Shown: positions 54,390 through 63,233, numbered from the stretch's first letter. The stretch: DNA of 64,000 bases from CAINVV01 sp963663675 (GCA_963663675.1 OY760498.1:868001-932000); one strand, 5' to 3'. Program-made: numbers and translations. The notes: generated by a model not told the origin, from the letters alone.

Positions 54390-55814
54390 TTATTCTGAAT
54401 CAGAGAAAAATTCTTTTTTAAAATTCACCAGGTAAAGCCTTTCTTCCGCCCTTGTAAATGCTGTATAAAACCATCTGAGGAATTCACGGTCAATCATTTC
54501 AGCAGTTAGATAGCCATGGTCAAGAAAAACGGCTTTCCACTGACCGCCCTGTGCTTTGTGGCAGGTTACAGCATAGGAATATTTTACCTGCATGGCATTA
54601 AAATAGGGATCCTCCCTGATTTTTTTCCACCTGTCACGCTTGTTGCGCACTTCTTCATAGTCCTCTGAAATGGCTTCATAAAGCCGCTTGTTCTCTTCTG
54701 AGGTTAATGCGGGAGCTTCTGCGGTGAGGGTCTCAAGCAGAATCTTACACTCGATTTCCAGATCCTGGTAATCCATAAACCTCAATACTACATCAGCAAA
54801 ATGAAATCCATACCGCTCCTCCATTTTCCGGATTCTCAGGATCTCCGCAATATCTCCGTTGGCTATAAAGTCGATTTCTTCCGGTTCTTTTGCCCAGTGA
54901 TAGTTGTTTTTGACAATCATCAGAAAATCGCCCCTTACAATCTGATCTTCACGGTATAATATATTTTTTCGTATCCCTTCATTGAACAGGTTGGCCCTCT
55001 TGTTGGATCGGGTAATAACAATCGTTTCCTCCATGCCAAAAATGTTGTAACAAGTCGATATTTCATCGATGAGCTGATCTCCTCCAATCCTGACAACATC
55101 CCTGCATCTGCCGATTTCTATGGGCCAGAATCCGGCTGCTGATTCTTTTAGAATCCTGTTCCTGATATAAGTTGCGTTTCCTAGTATTCCTGAATCACCT
55201 GATTGCCTGACAACTTCCCTCAATTCCATTTCAATGACCTCCTGGCCAAAAAGGTGCAACTCTTCCTTTTCAAGTGCGGGACTCATGGGGAGGCCAACTG
55301 GTGGAAGTTGTGCCGTATCTCCCGAAATAATCAGCTTGCAGTTAAATCCGGCATTGACATATTCGATTAAATCCGAAAGAAGGTAACCAGAACCAAAAAC
55401 GCTCTGATCCTGCGGCAGGTTGGAGATCATGGAGGCTTCATCCACTACAAAAACAGTGTTCTTACTCAGGTTCCTGTCCAGTGAAAATTTACTGTAACCA
55501 TCCGTAACCGATTGCTGCCTGTAGATTTTCTTATGAATAGTGGAGGCAGGTTTCCCGCTCTGTTTTGAAAGGACCTTTGCAGCCCGGCCTGTAGGTGCAA
55601 GTTGTACGAATTTGATTTTTAATTCATCCAATACCTGTACGAGTGCACTAATAGTTGAGGTCTTTCCTGTTCCGGCATAACCTTTTAAAAGAAACAAAGA
55701 ATCAGCCTCCGGTGCTGAAACAAAGGCAGCCAGCTTATCTATCATCTCCTTTTGGCCACCGGTTGGTTCGTGTCCCAGCTTTTGAAGGATCAGATCAGAG
55801 ATGAACTTTTTCAT
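54390..55814 (-). CDS. RecD/Dda-like DNA helicase (UvrD C-terminal type)
   Basis: This 474-residue protein has Walker A (LLKGYAGTGKTSTISAL), motif Ia (QLAPTGRAAKVLS), Walker B (VFVVDEASMIS), IISGDTAQLPPVG, and the C-terminal motifs AVTCHKAQGGQWKAVFLDH and FYTAFTRAEERLYLV. That order marks a superfamily 1 helicase of the RecD2/Dda group. It is too short to include the additional N-terminal domains of RecD2. It presumably unwinds DNA during repair or replication. Bacteroidota commonly carry this stand-alone version. It is convergent with rnz. Confidence 0.9.
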   Translation of the reverse strand: MKKFISDLILQKLGHEPTGGQKEMIDKLAAFVSAPEADSLFLLKGYAGTGKTSTISALVQVLDELKIKFVQLAPTGRAAKVLSKQSGKPASTIHKKIYRQQSVTDGYSKFSLDRNLSKNTVFVVDEASMISNLPQDQSVFGSGYLLSDLIEYVNAGFNCKLIISGDTAQLPPVGLPMSPALEKEELHLFGQEVIEMELREVVRQSGDSGILGNATYIRNRILKESAAGFWPIEIGRCRDVVRIGGDQLIDEISTCYNIFGMEETIVITRSNKRANLFNEGIRKNILYREDQIVRGDFLMIVKNNYHWAKEPEEIDFIANGDIAEILRIRKMEERYGFHFADVVLRFMDYQDLEIECKILLETLTAEAPALTSEENKRLYEAISEDYEEVRNKRDRWKKIREDPYFNAMQVKYSYAVTCHKAQGGQWKAVFLDHGYLTAEMIDREFLRWFYTAFTRAEERLYLVNFKKEFFSDSE

Positions 55815-56028
55815 GGAAACTGTTATTTTTCTTGCCGGTTTAAAAGAGTCGGATAATTTATTTTAAATTTGTGGATTGTAAACCATTTTATTGAGATGGG
55901 AATAAAAAATCAATCCGGTTTTTTGTTCTTCTGCAGTATAAAAAATTTTTAGATCATAATTCCCGGTTTATTTGAGCAATTGCGTTTAAGAACCGGTGAA
56001 TATGCATGTGAACCTATAAAAAAATCCG

Positions 56029-56880
56029 ATGCAAGATATCTGTTTTATCGACAAATCGTTCGATTACGAGCAGAGTAATTTATATCATTTATCCATCCAA
56101 ATAAGTCTGGATGGATTTTCTTTTGCTATACTGGATATCCCCAAAGGAAAATATACCGTATTGAAATCTTTCAATTTCTTCCTGAAAAGGCCGAGATTGC
56201 TTTTTATGAAGGTGAGGGAACTTTGGAGTCAGGAGGAATATCTCAACGCCAAATACAAAAGTGTGGAAATAATATACTCCTCAGAGATTTTTACACTGGT
56301 TCCACAGGCATTTTTTCAAAACGGGTACGCCGAGAAATACCTGGGTTTCAACCATGAGACAGAGAAAGGCTATAGCCTCGAAAAAACTCTTTTTACAAAG
56401 GCCGAAGCCTGGTGCATTTTTTCTGTCCCTGAAAATCTGAAGGAGTTTCTTGCCCTCAAATTTCCGAAGGCTGTAATTCGTCACAGTCTTTTCCCTTTGG
56501 TAGAAAGAACTTTAAAGGATAATAAGAACTATCCGGACAGAAAACAAGTTCACCTGAATTTCTTCAAGTCGTATTTTGAACTGATCGTTATCTCGGGTAC
56601 AAAACTTCTCCTGTGTAACCAGTTCAGTTACTCCGGGGAAAATGACGTGATCTACTTTGTATTGTATGTTTTTGACCGGCTAAAACTTTCTCCGGATTCT
56701 ACCGAACTGGTTATACATGGAAGGTTTCTGCAATCTGACCCATTGTACCAGGCCTTCAGGCAATATGTCCGGAAAACTGTTTTTGCCAGACCCGATTCCC
56801 TTTTCACATACAGTTATACTTTTAGTCAGCAACCTGACCATTACTTCACATCATTACTTGATCTCTACAAATGCGAATAA
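56029..56880 (+). CDS. DUF3822 family protein
   Basis: This 283-residue protein has DUF3822 features: SNLYHLSIQISLDGFSFAILD near the start, LVPQAFFQNGYAEKYLGFNHE in the middle and LVIHGRFLQSDPLYQAFRQYV near the end. The pattern resembles an actin/hexokinase-like fold. The family is confined to Bacteroidota and lies upstream of rsmD in other members from memory of the group. It overlaps rsmD by 10 bp here, so the two are probably translated together. Function is unknown. Confidence 0.85.
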   Translation: MQDICFIDKSFDYEQSNLYHLSIQISLDGFSFAILDIPKGKYTVLKSFNFFLKRPRLLFMKVRELWSQEEYLNAKYKSVEIIYSSEIFTLVPQAFFQNGYAEKYLGFNHETEKGYSLEKTLFTKAEAWCIFSVPENLKEFLALKFPKAVIRHSLFPLVERTLKDNKNYPDRKQVHLNFFKSYFELIVISGTKLLLCNQFSYSGENDVIYFVLYVFDRLKLSPDSTELVIHGRFLQSDPLYQAFRQYVRKTVFARPDSLFTYSYTFSQQPDHYFTSLLDLYKCE

Positions 56881-57425
56881 TTGGCGGGGAATTAAGAGGC
56901 AGGCTGTTTAAACCTGGAAAAAATTTCAAAGCCCGTCCAACAACGGATTTTGCCAGGGAAAATCTTTTCAATATACTCTCCAACAGAATTGATTTTGATG
57001 AGATAAAAGTGCTGGATCTCTTCGCCGGGACAGGAAGCATCTCTTTTGAATTTGCTTCAAGAGGTTGTAAATCTGTAACATCTGTAGAAATTGACCATGT
57101 CCATTATGCATTTATTTCTTCTGTGGCCCAACAGTTGGACCTTAATAATATAGTCCACCTTTTAAGGTATGATGTGCTGAAGTTCATTCCCCGTTGTACT
57201 GAAAAATACGATCTGATTTTTGCTGATCCACCTTATCAGCTGAAATCCCTCAAGGAGATCCCTGATCTCATTTTAAAACATGCACTGATTAATCCCGGCG
57301 GAATGCTCATACTCGAACATGGGAAGAGTGATAATTTCTCTTCGCATCCCAATATATTTGAACAAAGAGTTTACGGAAGCGTCCATTTCTCATTCTTTGC
57401 GCCCAGTAAGTTGTCAGGGCAATAA
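56871..57425 (+). CDS. rsmD: 16S rRNA (guanine966-N2)-methyltransferase
   Basis: This 184-residue SAM-dependent methyltransferase has MRIIGGELRGRLFKPGKNFKARPTTDFARENLFNIL, typical of RsmD, then the SAM-binding DLFAGTGSISFEFASRG and the catalytic DPPY (IFADPPYQ). The enzyme methylates G966 of 16S rRNA. The start overlaps the DUF3822 stop. No other rRNA-modification genes adjoin it; the tRNA-Asp pair follows. Confidence 0.94.
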   Translation: MRIIGGELRGRLFKPGKNFKARPTTDFARENLFNILSNRIDFDEIKVLDLFAGTGSISFEFASRGCKSVTSVEIDHVHYAFISSVAQQLDLNNIVHLLRYDVLKFIPRCTEKYDLIFADPPYQLKSLKEIPDLILKHALINPGGMLILEHGKSDNFSSHPNIFEQRVYGSVHFSFFAPSKLSGQ

Positions 57426-57551
57426 TTTTTAAATTGCTGATTAATAGCAAAATGCAAAATAGTTGGCGGTCGGGTCTCGTTGACTGGAATTTTATCGTTG
57501 GAACTATATAAACGCATTATCTAAGCTAGATACCTATTTTTATTAAAAGTC

Positions 57552-57583
57552 ATTGCAGATAAACAAAACAAGTCGTATATTTG
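57552..57583 (+). promoter_or_regulatory. Promoter of the tRNA-Asp genes
   Basis: ATTG (57552-57555) and TATATTTG (57576-57583) with 20-bp spacing match the Bacteroidota -33/-7 pattern. Transcription would begin near 57590, 49 bp before the first tRNA. Confidence 0.6.
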
Positions 57584-57593
57584 CAGTGCTTTT

Positions 57594-57629
57594 AAAAGGA
57601 GCTCTTTTATTTTCGAAAAGAGGCCTTTT
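57594..57629 (+). other. Hairpin in the tRNA-Asp leader
   Basis: AAAAGG (57594-57599) pairs with CCTTTT (57624-57629) and CTCTTTT (57602-57608) with AAAAGAG (57616-57622), a 13-bp stem with small bulges. It lies between the promoter and the first tRNA and may guide processing or affect transcription. Confidence 0.45.
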
Positions 57630-57638
57630 GAGTAGTTT

Positions 57639-57712
57639 GGTTTGGTAGTTCAGTTGGTTAGAATACCTGCCTGTCACGCAGGGGGTCGCGGGTTCGAGTC
57701 CCGTCCAGACCG
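57639..57712 (+). tRNA. tRNA-Asp (GTC), copy 1
   Basis: This 74-nt cloverleaf has acceptor GGTTTGG pairing with CCAGACC (one G-T pair), discriminator G73, D-arm with AGTTGGTTAGAAT, anticodon stem CCTGC/GCAGG with anticodon GTC at 57673-57675 and a T arm GCGGG-TTCGAGT-CCCGT. CCA is not encoded. It is identical to the second copy 29 bp downstream. Confidence 0.96.
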
Positions 57713-57741
57713 CATCAAAGTTCTTATGTTCATATCTAATT

Positions 57742-57815
57742 GGTTTGGTAGTTCAGTTGGTTAGAATACCTGCCTGTCACGCAGGGGGTCGCGGGTTCGA
57801 GTCCCGTCCAGACCG
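57742..57815 (+). tRNA. tRNA-Asp (GTC), copy 2
   Basis: Identical in sequence and structure to the first copy, with anticodon GTC at 57776-57778. It is followed directly by a rho-independent terminator, so the two tRNAs probably share one transcript. Confidence 0.96.
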
Positions 57816-57816
57816 C

Positions 57817-57850
57817 AAAGCCCCGGAGCAACTCCGGGGCTTTTGCATTT
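57817..57850 (+). terminator. Terminator after the tRNA-Asp genes
   Basis: AAAGCCCCGGAG and its complement CTCCGGGGCTTT pair around a CAA loop (perfect 12-bp stem), followed by T-rich sequence. It begins 2 bp after the second tRNA. Confidence 0.93.
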
Positions 57851-58056
57851 TTAAGCCAACTTTGATGATCATCCCGAAAAAAGAATTATATTTCAGCAAT
57901 ATGATTTGCTTCATAATGATCTATTTGCCAAAAGCTAAAACCTGGAATGTATATCTGTTGTGGGTTAAGCTGTTGGGATGGCGCCTGTCTCAATGAATAT
58001 TGCCCGATAGAATATTGTGCAATTGAAAATTCAGGACAAATTGAAAAGTATTCACC

Positions 58057-58947
58057 ATGTTTGAGAATTTAAATCAGCCTTACCCGTTTAGCAATAATTT
58101 CAAGCACAATGCCCGGACAATTATGTTGGTCAGCATGAGCTTCATCCTTATTGTTCTTTATATTCAGCCACTGGGAATAAATTTTCTTAAATCTGAACAT
58201 GATGGATATTTCGTGCTGGGTGCTGGTTTTTTAACTGCCTCCATACTTTTCCTGAATACACTCATCGTTCCCGGAATCTTTCCCAAAATGTTTGATTCTT
58301 CCAAATGGACCATAAAAAAAGAATTGATCTGGAATTTCTGGCTGTTTTCAAATCTTTTTGTTGCTTTCACTTTTTTGGCATGGCTGGCAAGAATAACTTC
58401 ATATACTGATTTGCCATTCTTCAGGACTGGAGCATTGTCCCTTTTACCACTGATACTTTTCAATCTGATAAGCTACAATCTCTCTCTCAGGATGAAAGTA
58501 GTCAATATGATAGATTCCGGGAAAAGCTGGCTGAAGGAGGAGATAACGGCCTTTCAGACTCCCGACCCTGACCAGGAATCTGTTCATATTATCGCTGAGA
58601 ATAAAAAACAGGCTTTTGCCGAAGAAGTTGAACGGGTTATTCTTATCCACTCTTCCGGTAATTATGTGGAAATTTATTGGATCGACAGGAAACTTGCCGT
58701 CCGCAAAAGACTTTTCCGGCAATCCTTCACCAATGTTGAAAAAGCCCTCGGGTCTTCTGATGTGATGCTGAAATGCCATAGATGCTGGATGGTTAACATC
58801 AATAAAGTGTTAAAGTTGAAAAGAGCTGACAATGGCTATCACCTGGAGATGGACCGCATAGAATTTCCCGTACCCGTTTCCAGAAACTGGGTCTCTGTTT
58901 TCAAGGAAAAGCTGATTGACCTTGATACAATACATCAGCAAAAGTGA
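58057..58947 (+). CDS. Membrane-anchored LytTR-family transcription regulator
   Basis: This 296-residue protein has four N-terminal hydrophobic segments (TIMLVSMSFILIVLYIQPLG, VLGAGFLTASILFLNTLIVP, LIWNFWLFSNLFVAFTFLAW, ALSLLPLILFNLISYNLSL). A C-terminal LytTR DNA-binding domain follows (VERVILIHSSGNYVEIYWIDRKL, RKRLFRQSFTNVEKAL, LKCHRCWMVNINKVLKLKRA). Such membrane-tethered LytTR proteins respond to signals at the membrane without a receiver domain. Its ligand and target genes are unknown. A candidate binding site is the tandem AATTCGTCCC just after its stop codon. Confidence 0.88.
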   Translation: MFENLNQPYPFSNNFKHNARTIMLVSMSFILIVLYIQPLGINFLKSEHDGYFVLGAGFLTASILFLNTLIVPGIFPKMFDSSKWTIKKELIWNFWLFSNLFVAFTFLAWLARITSYTDLPFFRTGALSLLPLILFNLISYNLSLRMKVVNMIDSGKSWLKEEITAFQTPDPDQESVHIIAENKKQAFAEEVERVILIHSSGNYVEIYWIDRKLAVRKRLFRQSFTNVEKALGSSDVMLKCHRCWMVNINKVLKLKRADNGYHLEMDRIEFPVPVSRNWVSVFKEKLIDLDTIHQQK

Positions 58948-58978
58948 AATTCGTCCCACGAAAATTGCAATTCGTCCC
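58948..58978. promoter_or_regulatory. Direct repeat AATTCGTCCC x2, 21-bp pitch
   Basis: Two copies of AATTCGTCCC (58948-58957 and 58969-58978) are separated by 11 bp, a pitch of 21 bp or two helical turns. LytTR-domain regulators are known to bind pairs of short direct repeats of this geometry. The site is next to the LytTR gene and upstream of the nitronate monooxygenase-like gene. Confidence 0.4.
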
Positions 58979-59098
58979 TAAATCCACTGTTTTCAACCAT
59001 AAATAGACCACATAACACATATTTTTGGTCAGGAGTGTTACTATACTTACCATTGTGCCGACATTCATGAGAATGAAAAGATTTTAAAGTACAATAAA

Positions 59099-60190
59099 AT
59101 GAAGTTATTGAATATCGGTGGATTGAAAATTAAACTTCCCATTATTCAGGGAGGCATGGGTGTGGGTGTATCCTTATCTGGACTTGCTTCTGCTGTTGCC
59201 AATGAGGGTGGGGTAGGTGTCATTTCCCCGGCTGGCATTGGTTTTCTCTACAAAGATCATTCTTCAGATTATTTGAAGAACTGTATTTTTGGACTTACTG
59301 AGGAGATCAGAAAAACCCGTGAGAAAACCCAGGGAATAATTGGCGTGAATATTATGGTGGCTTTGTCTAACTATGTTGACCTTGTCACCACATCAATAAA
59401 AGAAAAGGCTAATATAATATTTTCAGGAGCAGGTTTGCCACTGGATCTTCCGAAGTATCTGACTCCTGACTCTGAAACCAAACTGGTTCCGATCGTCTCT
59501 TCTGCCAGGGCGGCTGCGCTGATATGCAACAAATGGCACACAAACTACAATTACCTCCCGGATGCTATTGTAGTAGAAGGGCCAAAAGCAGGCGGGCATC
59601 TTGGTTTTAAAATCGACCAGATATTTGACGAAAATTATTCACTTGAAAAATTAATAGAAGAAGTCGTTGCAGTAGCTGACGAATTCGGTGCAAAATATGG
59701 TAAACAGATTCCTGTCATCGCAGCAGGTGGAATTTACACGGGTGAAGATATTGCTATGATTCTGGAAAAGGGCGCCGCAGGTGTCCAGATGGGAACGCGT
59801 TTTGTTACAACAACGGAATGTGATGCCTCTGATGGGTTCAAACAAGCGTACATCCAGGCAAAGAAAGAGGACGTAAGAATAATTCAGAGTCCTGTTGGTA
59901 TGCCTGGTCGTGCTATTAGTTGCTCTTTCCTGGATGAAGTGGATAGTGGCAAGCGCCGTCCTACTGTATGTCCGGTAAATTGCATCAAAACCTGCGATAT
60001 TTCTACAGCCCCATATTGTATAATTGCATCATTGTCCTCCGCCTTGAGAGGAAATTTCAGAAACGGATATGCATTTGCGGGGAGTAACGTCTGGAAATCA
60101 GACCGTATCATATCTGTAAAGGAGCTGTTTAATACTTTATTAGACGAATATAAAGTTGCGGTACACGGAAAATTCGCGCTTTCGGTTTAA
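59099..60190 (+). CDS. Nitronate monooxygenase-like (NPD/2-nitropropane dioxygenase) flavoprotein
   Basis: This 363-residue TIM-barrel protein has the family start PIIQGGMGVGVSLSGLASAVANEGGVGVIS and VPVIAAGGIYTGEDIAMILEKGAAGVQMGTRFVTTTE for FMN binding. The central VVEGPKAGGHLGF contains a likely catalytic His. The C-terminal third has an unusual Cys-rich segment (VCPVNCIKTCDISTAPYC) that could bind a metal or a cluster. Nitronate monooxygenases oxidise alkyl nitronates; related proteins include enoyl-ACP reductase FabK, so the reaction here is unsettled. Its own terminator follows. Confidence 0.85.
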   Translation: MKLLNIGGLKIKLPIIQGGMGVGVSLSGLASAVANEGGVGVISPAGIGFLYKDHSSDYLKNCIFGLTEEIRKTREKTQGIIGVNIMVALSNYVDLVTTSIKEKANIIFSGAGLPLDLPKYLTPDSETKLVPIVSSARAAALICNKWHTNYNYLPDAIVVEGPKAGGHLGFKIDQIFDENYSLEKLIEEVVAVADEFGAKYGKQIPVIAAGGIYTGEDIAMILEKGAAGVQMGTRFVTTTECDASDGFKQAYIQAKKEDVRIIQSPVGMPGRAISCSFLDEVDSGKRRPTVCPVNCIKTCDISTAPYCIIASLSSALRGNFRNGYAFAGSNVWKSDRIISVKELFNTLLDEYKVAVHGKFALSV

Positions 60191-60211
60191 ATAAAAAGTT
60201 TGTAATCAACG

Positions 60212-60246
60212 AACCTGTAATTCGAATAGAATTGCAGGTTTTTTGT
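60212..60246 (+). terminator. Rho-independent terminator
   Basis: AACCTG-t-AATTC pairs with GAATT-g-CAGGTT, with one mismatch in an 11-bp stem, followed by TTTTTT. It lies 21 bp after the stop of the nitronate monooxygenase-like gene. Confidence 0.85.
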
Positions 60247-60384
60247 TTTTCTGTTGCCCATTTATTTGAAAATGGCTACTTTTTCTGATTCTGGACAAGA
60301 TGTGGGCGATAACTTCCTATCTTTGTGGTTTGTGAACGCTTAAATATATGTTCACTTTAAATTACAATTCAAATAATATAAATT

Positions 60385-61992
60385 GTGAATAATAGAACAT
60401 TCCGCTTTCCGCTCAATATTGTACTGACAATTGTTTCTCTTTTTTTTACTTGCAATATTTTCGCACAGGATATCCAGAGCCAGACGTTAAAATTCGGCAG
60501 GGTATTGCGATTGGTTGATGTATTTTACGTTGACACTACAAATGTTAACAAACTGACAGAAAATGCAATTGTAGATCTGCTGTCCAGGCTGGATCCGCAT
60601 TCGGTTTATATTTCCAAAGACGAGGTGGAAGAGATGAATCAGCCGTTGGAAGGAAATTTTGAAGGTATAGGCATCTCTTTCAATATAATTCAGGATACCC
60701 TGATCGTCATGACAACCATCCCCGGAGGTCCGTCCGAAAAAGTCGGACTTAAGCCGGGCGATAGAATTGTCCGTGTTGGTACTAAGAGCATTGCATCAGT
60801 GGGAATTAAAACGCAGGATGTATTCAGTTTGTTAAAAGGGCCGAAAGGAACGGTCGTAAATCTAAAGGTTGTGAGAAAGGGCGAATCCGGACCCATTGAT
60901 TTCACAATTGTCAGGGACAAAATTCCAATTTTTAGCCTGGATGCCGCCTTTCTTCTTAACAATGAAACTGCATTTGTGAAACTTAACAGGTTTTCTGCAA
61001 CAACTATTGAAGAGTATACAACTGCCATAAAAAAACTTGAGAAATCCAGTAAGATTAAAAACCTGATTCTTGATTTAAGGGGAAATGGGGGTGGATATCT
61101 GGGAGCTGCCTATGAACTTGCCAACCAGTTTCTGGAAGCCAATAAGCTTATCGTTTATACTGAAGGTGCTCATAGTCCGAGAAAAGATTACACTTCAACC
61201 ACAAACGGAGATTTTTTGAAGGGCAATCTTGCAATTTTAATTGATGAGGGTACAGCTTCTGCATCCGAAATTGTTTCCGGGGCTATTCAGGATTGGGATC
61301 GCGGAGTCATTATTGGCAGAAGATCATTTGGTAAAGGTCTGGTTCAGCAGCCTTTCCCCCTTAATGATGGCTCTATGATCAGGCTCACAATTGCCCATTA
61401 TTATACACCTGCCGGCAGAAATATTCAGAAACCATACAAGAACACAGACAATTACAGAAACGATTATCTGAACAGGTATGAGCACGGTGAATTATTTAAC
61501 AAGGATAGCATCTTAATGGCAGATTCACTTATGACAACTACTCTTGTAACCAAAAGAAAAGTATTTGGCGGTGGTGGGATAGTACCTGACCTTTTTGTAC
61601 CGGTTGATACTTCCGTTCATTATACTTATTTCAATACCCTGGTAAGGAAAAATATCTTTACACCTTTTGTGGTCAGCTATATAGATAAGAACAGAAAGGA
61701 CTTACTGGCAAAATACCGTGATTTTAAATCTTTTAAGAGCAATTTTGTAGTTCCACCCTCAATAATTGATGAATTAATGACCTTGGGTGAGAAATCCGGC
61801 GTTAAAAAGGATGAAGAGAGTGTAAAAATTCTTCAGAAAGTCATTTTCAGGCAAATCAGGGCACTGATTGCCCGTGACCTGTACGAGACCAGTGATTATT
61901 ATAAAGTTATGATCGACGATGATACTGAGGTCCAAAAAGCCATGGAACTATTTTCTGATCCTAAAGCTTATGCCCGTTATTTGAACAGATAG
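60385..61992 (+). CDS. S41-family C-terminal processing protease
   Basis: This 535-residue exported protease begins with GTG at 60385, giving MNNRTFRFPLNIVLTIVSLF and a signal peptide ending near FAQ. No ATG starts the frame before residue 84, so GTG is the best choice. A PDZ domain (GIGISFNIIQDTLIVMTTIPGGPSEKVGLKPGDRIVRVG) is followed by the S41 catalytic domain with LILDLRGNGGGYLGAAYELANQF, the Ser in DEGTASASEIVSGAIQDW and the Lys in RRSFGKGLVQQ. It is a periplasmic tail-specific protease of the CtpA/Prc type. Co-oriented neighbours are 118-195 bp away. Confidence 0.95.
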   Translation: MNNRTFRFPLNIVLTIVSLFFTCNIFAQDIQSQTLKFGRVLRLVDVFYVDTTNVNKLTENAIVDLLSRLDPHSVYISKDEVEEMNQPLEGNFEGIGISFNIIQDTLIVMTTIPGGPSEKVGLKPGDRIVRVGTKSIASVGIKTQDVFSLLKGPKGTVVNLKVVRKGESGPIDFTIVRDKIPIFSLDAAFLLNNETAFVKLNRFSATTIEEYTTAIKKLEKSSKIKNLILDLRGNGGGYLGAAYELANQFLEANKLIVYTEGAHSPRKDYTSTTNGDFLKGNLAILIDEGTASASEIVSGAIQDWDRGVIIGRRSFGKGLVQQPFPLNDGSMIRLTIAHYYTPAGRNIQKPYKNTDNYRNDYLNRYEHGELFNKDSILMADSLMTTTLVTKRKVFGGGGIVPDLFVPVDTSVHYTYFNTLVRKNIFTPFVVSYIDKNRKDLLAKYRDFKSFKSNFVVPPSIIDELMTLGEKSGVKKDEESVKILQKVIFRQIRALIARDLYETSDYYKVMIDDDTEVQKAMELFSDPKAYARYLNR

Positions 61993-62109
61993 CAAGTATG
62001 ATTTAAGGCCATTTTCTTTTATCCATAATGCCCCGTACATTCGTAGTGTCGGGCAGGACTTTTGTGCAAAGTTATTTCCCCGGGAAAAGAATTATTCTTA
62101 ATTGGCAAT

Positions 62110-62715
62110 ATGGTAATTTTCCAATGGTTTGTTGATAATTACGTGGAAGTATGTGGAACATTAACAGGTTTTTTATACCTGGGATTTTCTATCAGGCAAC
62201 ACTATCTGACCTGGCCCGTAGGTTTGCTCAACGCTTTGTTCTATATCGCTGTATTTTTCGCCTCAAAGATATATGCGGATATGGCTCTCCAATTTTATTA
62301 TGTTGTTATCAGCATTTATGGCTGGTGGTGCTGGCACCAGGGTAGTTCGGAAGGACATTCCTTTGAAGTATCCAGAACCTCAATGGCTTTGTGGATCAAA
62401 TTATTGTATGTATCCATCCTATTGTTTGTCGTGATAGCTTTTATCCTTTACAGATATACAGATTCTCCGGTACCATTCTGGGATGCCCTGGTAACTGCAT
62501 TAAGCATTGTCGCGACCTGGATGCTTGCACAAAAGAAAATTGAACACTGGTTACTCTGGATATTGGTTGATGCAATATCTATCGGGCTTTTTATCGTCAA
62601 GGAGTTATATCCGACGACACTGCTTTTTCTGGTATATACCATATTGGCTGTCTATGGCTACTTAGAATGGCGAAAAGACTTAAATCAGGATTTATGGGAA
62701 AAAACAACGGGTTGA
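62110..62715 (+). CDS. pnuC: PnuC-type vitamin transporter
   Basis: The chosen start 62110 gives MVIFQWFVDNYVEVCGTLTGFLY and 201 residues; an ATG at 62062 would add 16 residues that do not fit the family. About seven membrane segments are visible, with GLLNALFYIAVFFASKIYADM, YYVVISIYGWWCWHQG, and WLLWILVDAISIGLFIVKELYPTTLLFLVYTILAVYGYLEWRK, all PnuC hallmarks. PnuC proteins facilitate uptake of nicotinamide riboside, others of thiamin or riboflavin. The adjacent NadR-like kinase points to nicotinamide riboside. No TPP riboswitch is upstream. Confidence 0.9.
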   Translation: MVIFQWFVDNYVEVCGTLTGFLYLGFSIRQHYLTWPVGLLNALFYIAVFFASKIYADMALQFYYVVISIYGWWCWHQGSSEGHSFEVSRTSMALWIKLLYVSILLFVVIAFILYRYTDSPVPFWDALVTALSIVATWMLAQKKIEHWLLWILVDAISIGLFIVKELYPTTLLFLVYTILAVYGYLEWRKDLNQDLWEKTTG

Positions 62716-63233
62716 CTAAAATCGTTGTTACAGGTCCTGAGTCAACCGGCAAAACAACCTTGTCAGAGGTGTTGGCTCTGAAGCTGAACGCGGCGCTGTT
62801 ACCTGAATTTGCCCGCAGTTATGTGGAAAACCTGCATAGGCATTACAACTATGATGACCTTGAATTGATCGCACGATATCAGGTTGGCCAGGAAAAGCTA
62901 TTGACTGAATCAAAAGATAAGAGTATGCTGGTCATGGATACCTGGCTCATATTGACTAAAGTTTGGTTTGATGTAGTCTATGGTGTTGTTCCTCAGTGGA
63001 TTGATGAATATATTGCATCTGCTGAAATAGACCTGTTCCTGGTCTGCAGGCCCGACTTGCCATGGATACCGGATCCGGTCAGGGAAAATGGAGGTGAAAT
63101 GCGCAATATATTGTTCGAAAGATATTGCAGTGAAATTGATCAGTACGGATTCAGGTACGGGATTGTTGAAGGAGAAGGGGAGGCCAGATGGTTAAATGCC
63201 ATGCGACTGCTTAAAGACCATAACCTCGGGTAA
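62694..63233 (+). CDS. NadR-like nucleotide kinase (AAA, nicotinamide riboside kinase type)
   Basis: The start at 62694 (MGKNNGLTKIVVTGPESTGKTTLSEVL) overlaps pnuC by 22 bp; an ATG at 62667 would overlap by 49 bp. The Walker A motif GPESTGKTT and LPEFARSYVE, then DTWLILTKVWFDVVYG and the RPDLPWIPDPVRENGG segment with an adenine-contacting pattern, resemble the C-terminal nicotinamide riboside kinase domain of NadR. The protein is that domain alone, without the NMN adenylyltransferase domain. With PnuC it forms a salvage pair that traps imported nicotinamide riboside as NMN. Confidence 0.88.
   Translation: MGKNNGLTKIVVTGPESTGKTTLSEVLALKLNAALLPEFARSYVENLHRHYNYDDLELIARYQVGQEKLLTESKDKSMLVMDTWLILTKVWFDVVYGVVPQWIDEYIASAEIDLFLVCRPDLPWIPDPVRENGGEMRNILFERYCSEIDQYGFRYGIVEGEGEARWLNAMRLLKDHNLG

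Noticed and set aside
61993..62109. Search for a TPP riboswitch before pnuC
   Set aside because: No conserved THI-box segments were found, which favours nicotinamide riboside as the substrate over thiamin.
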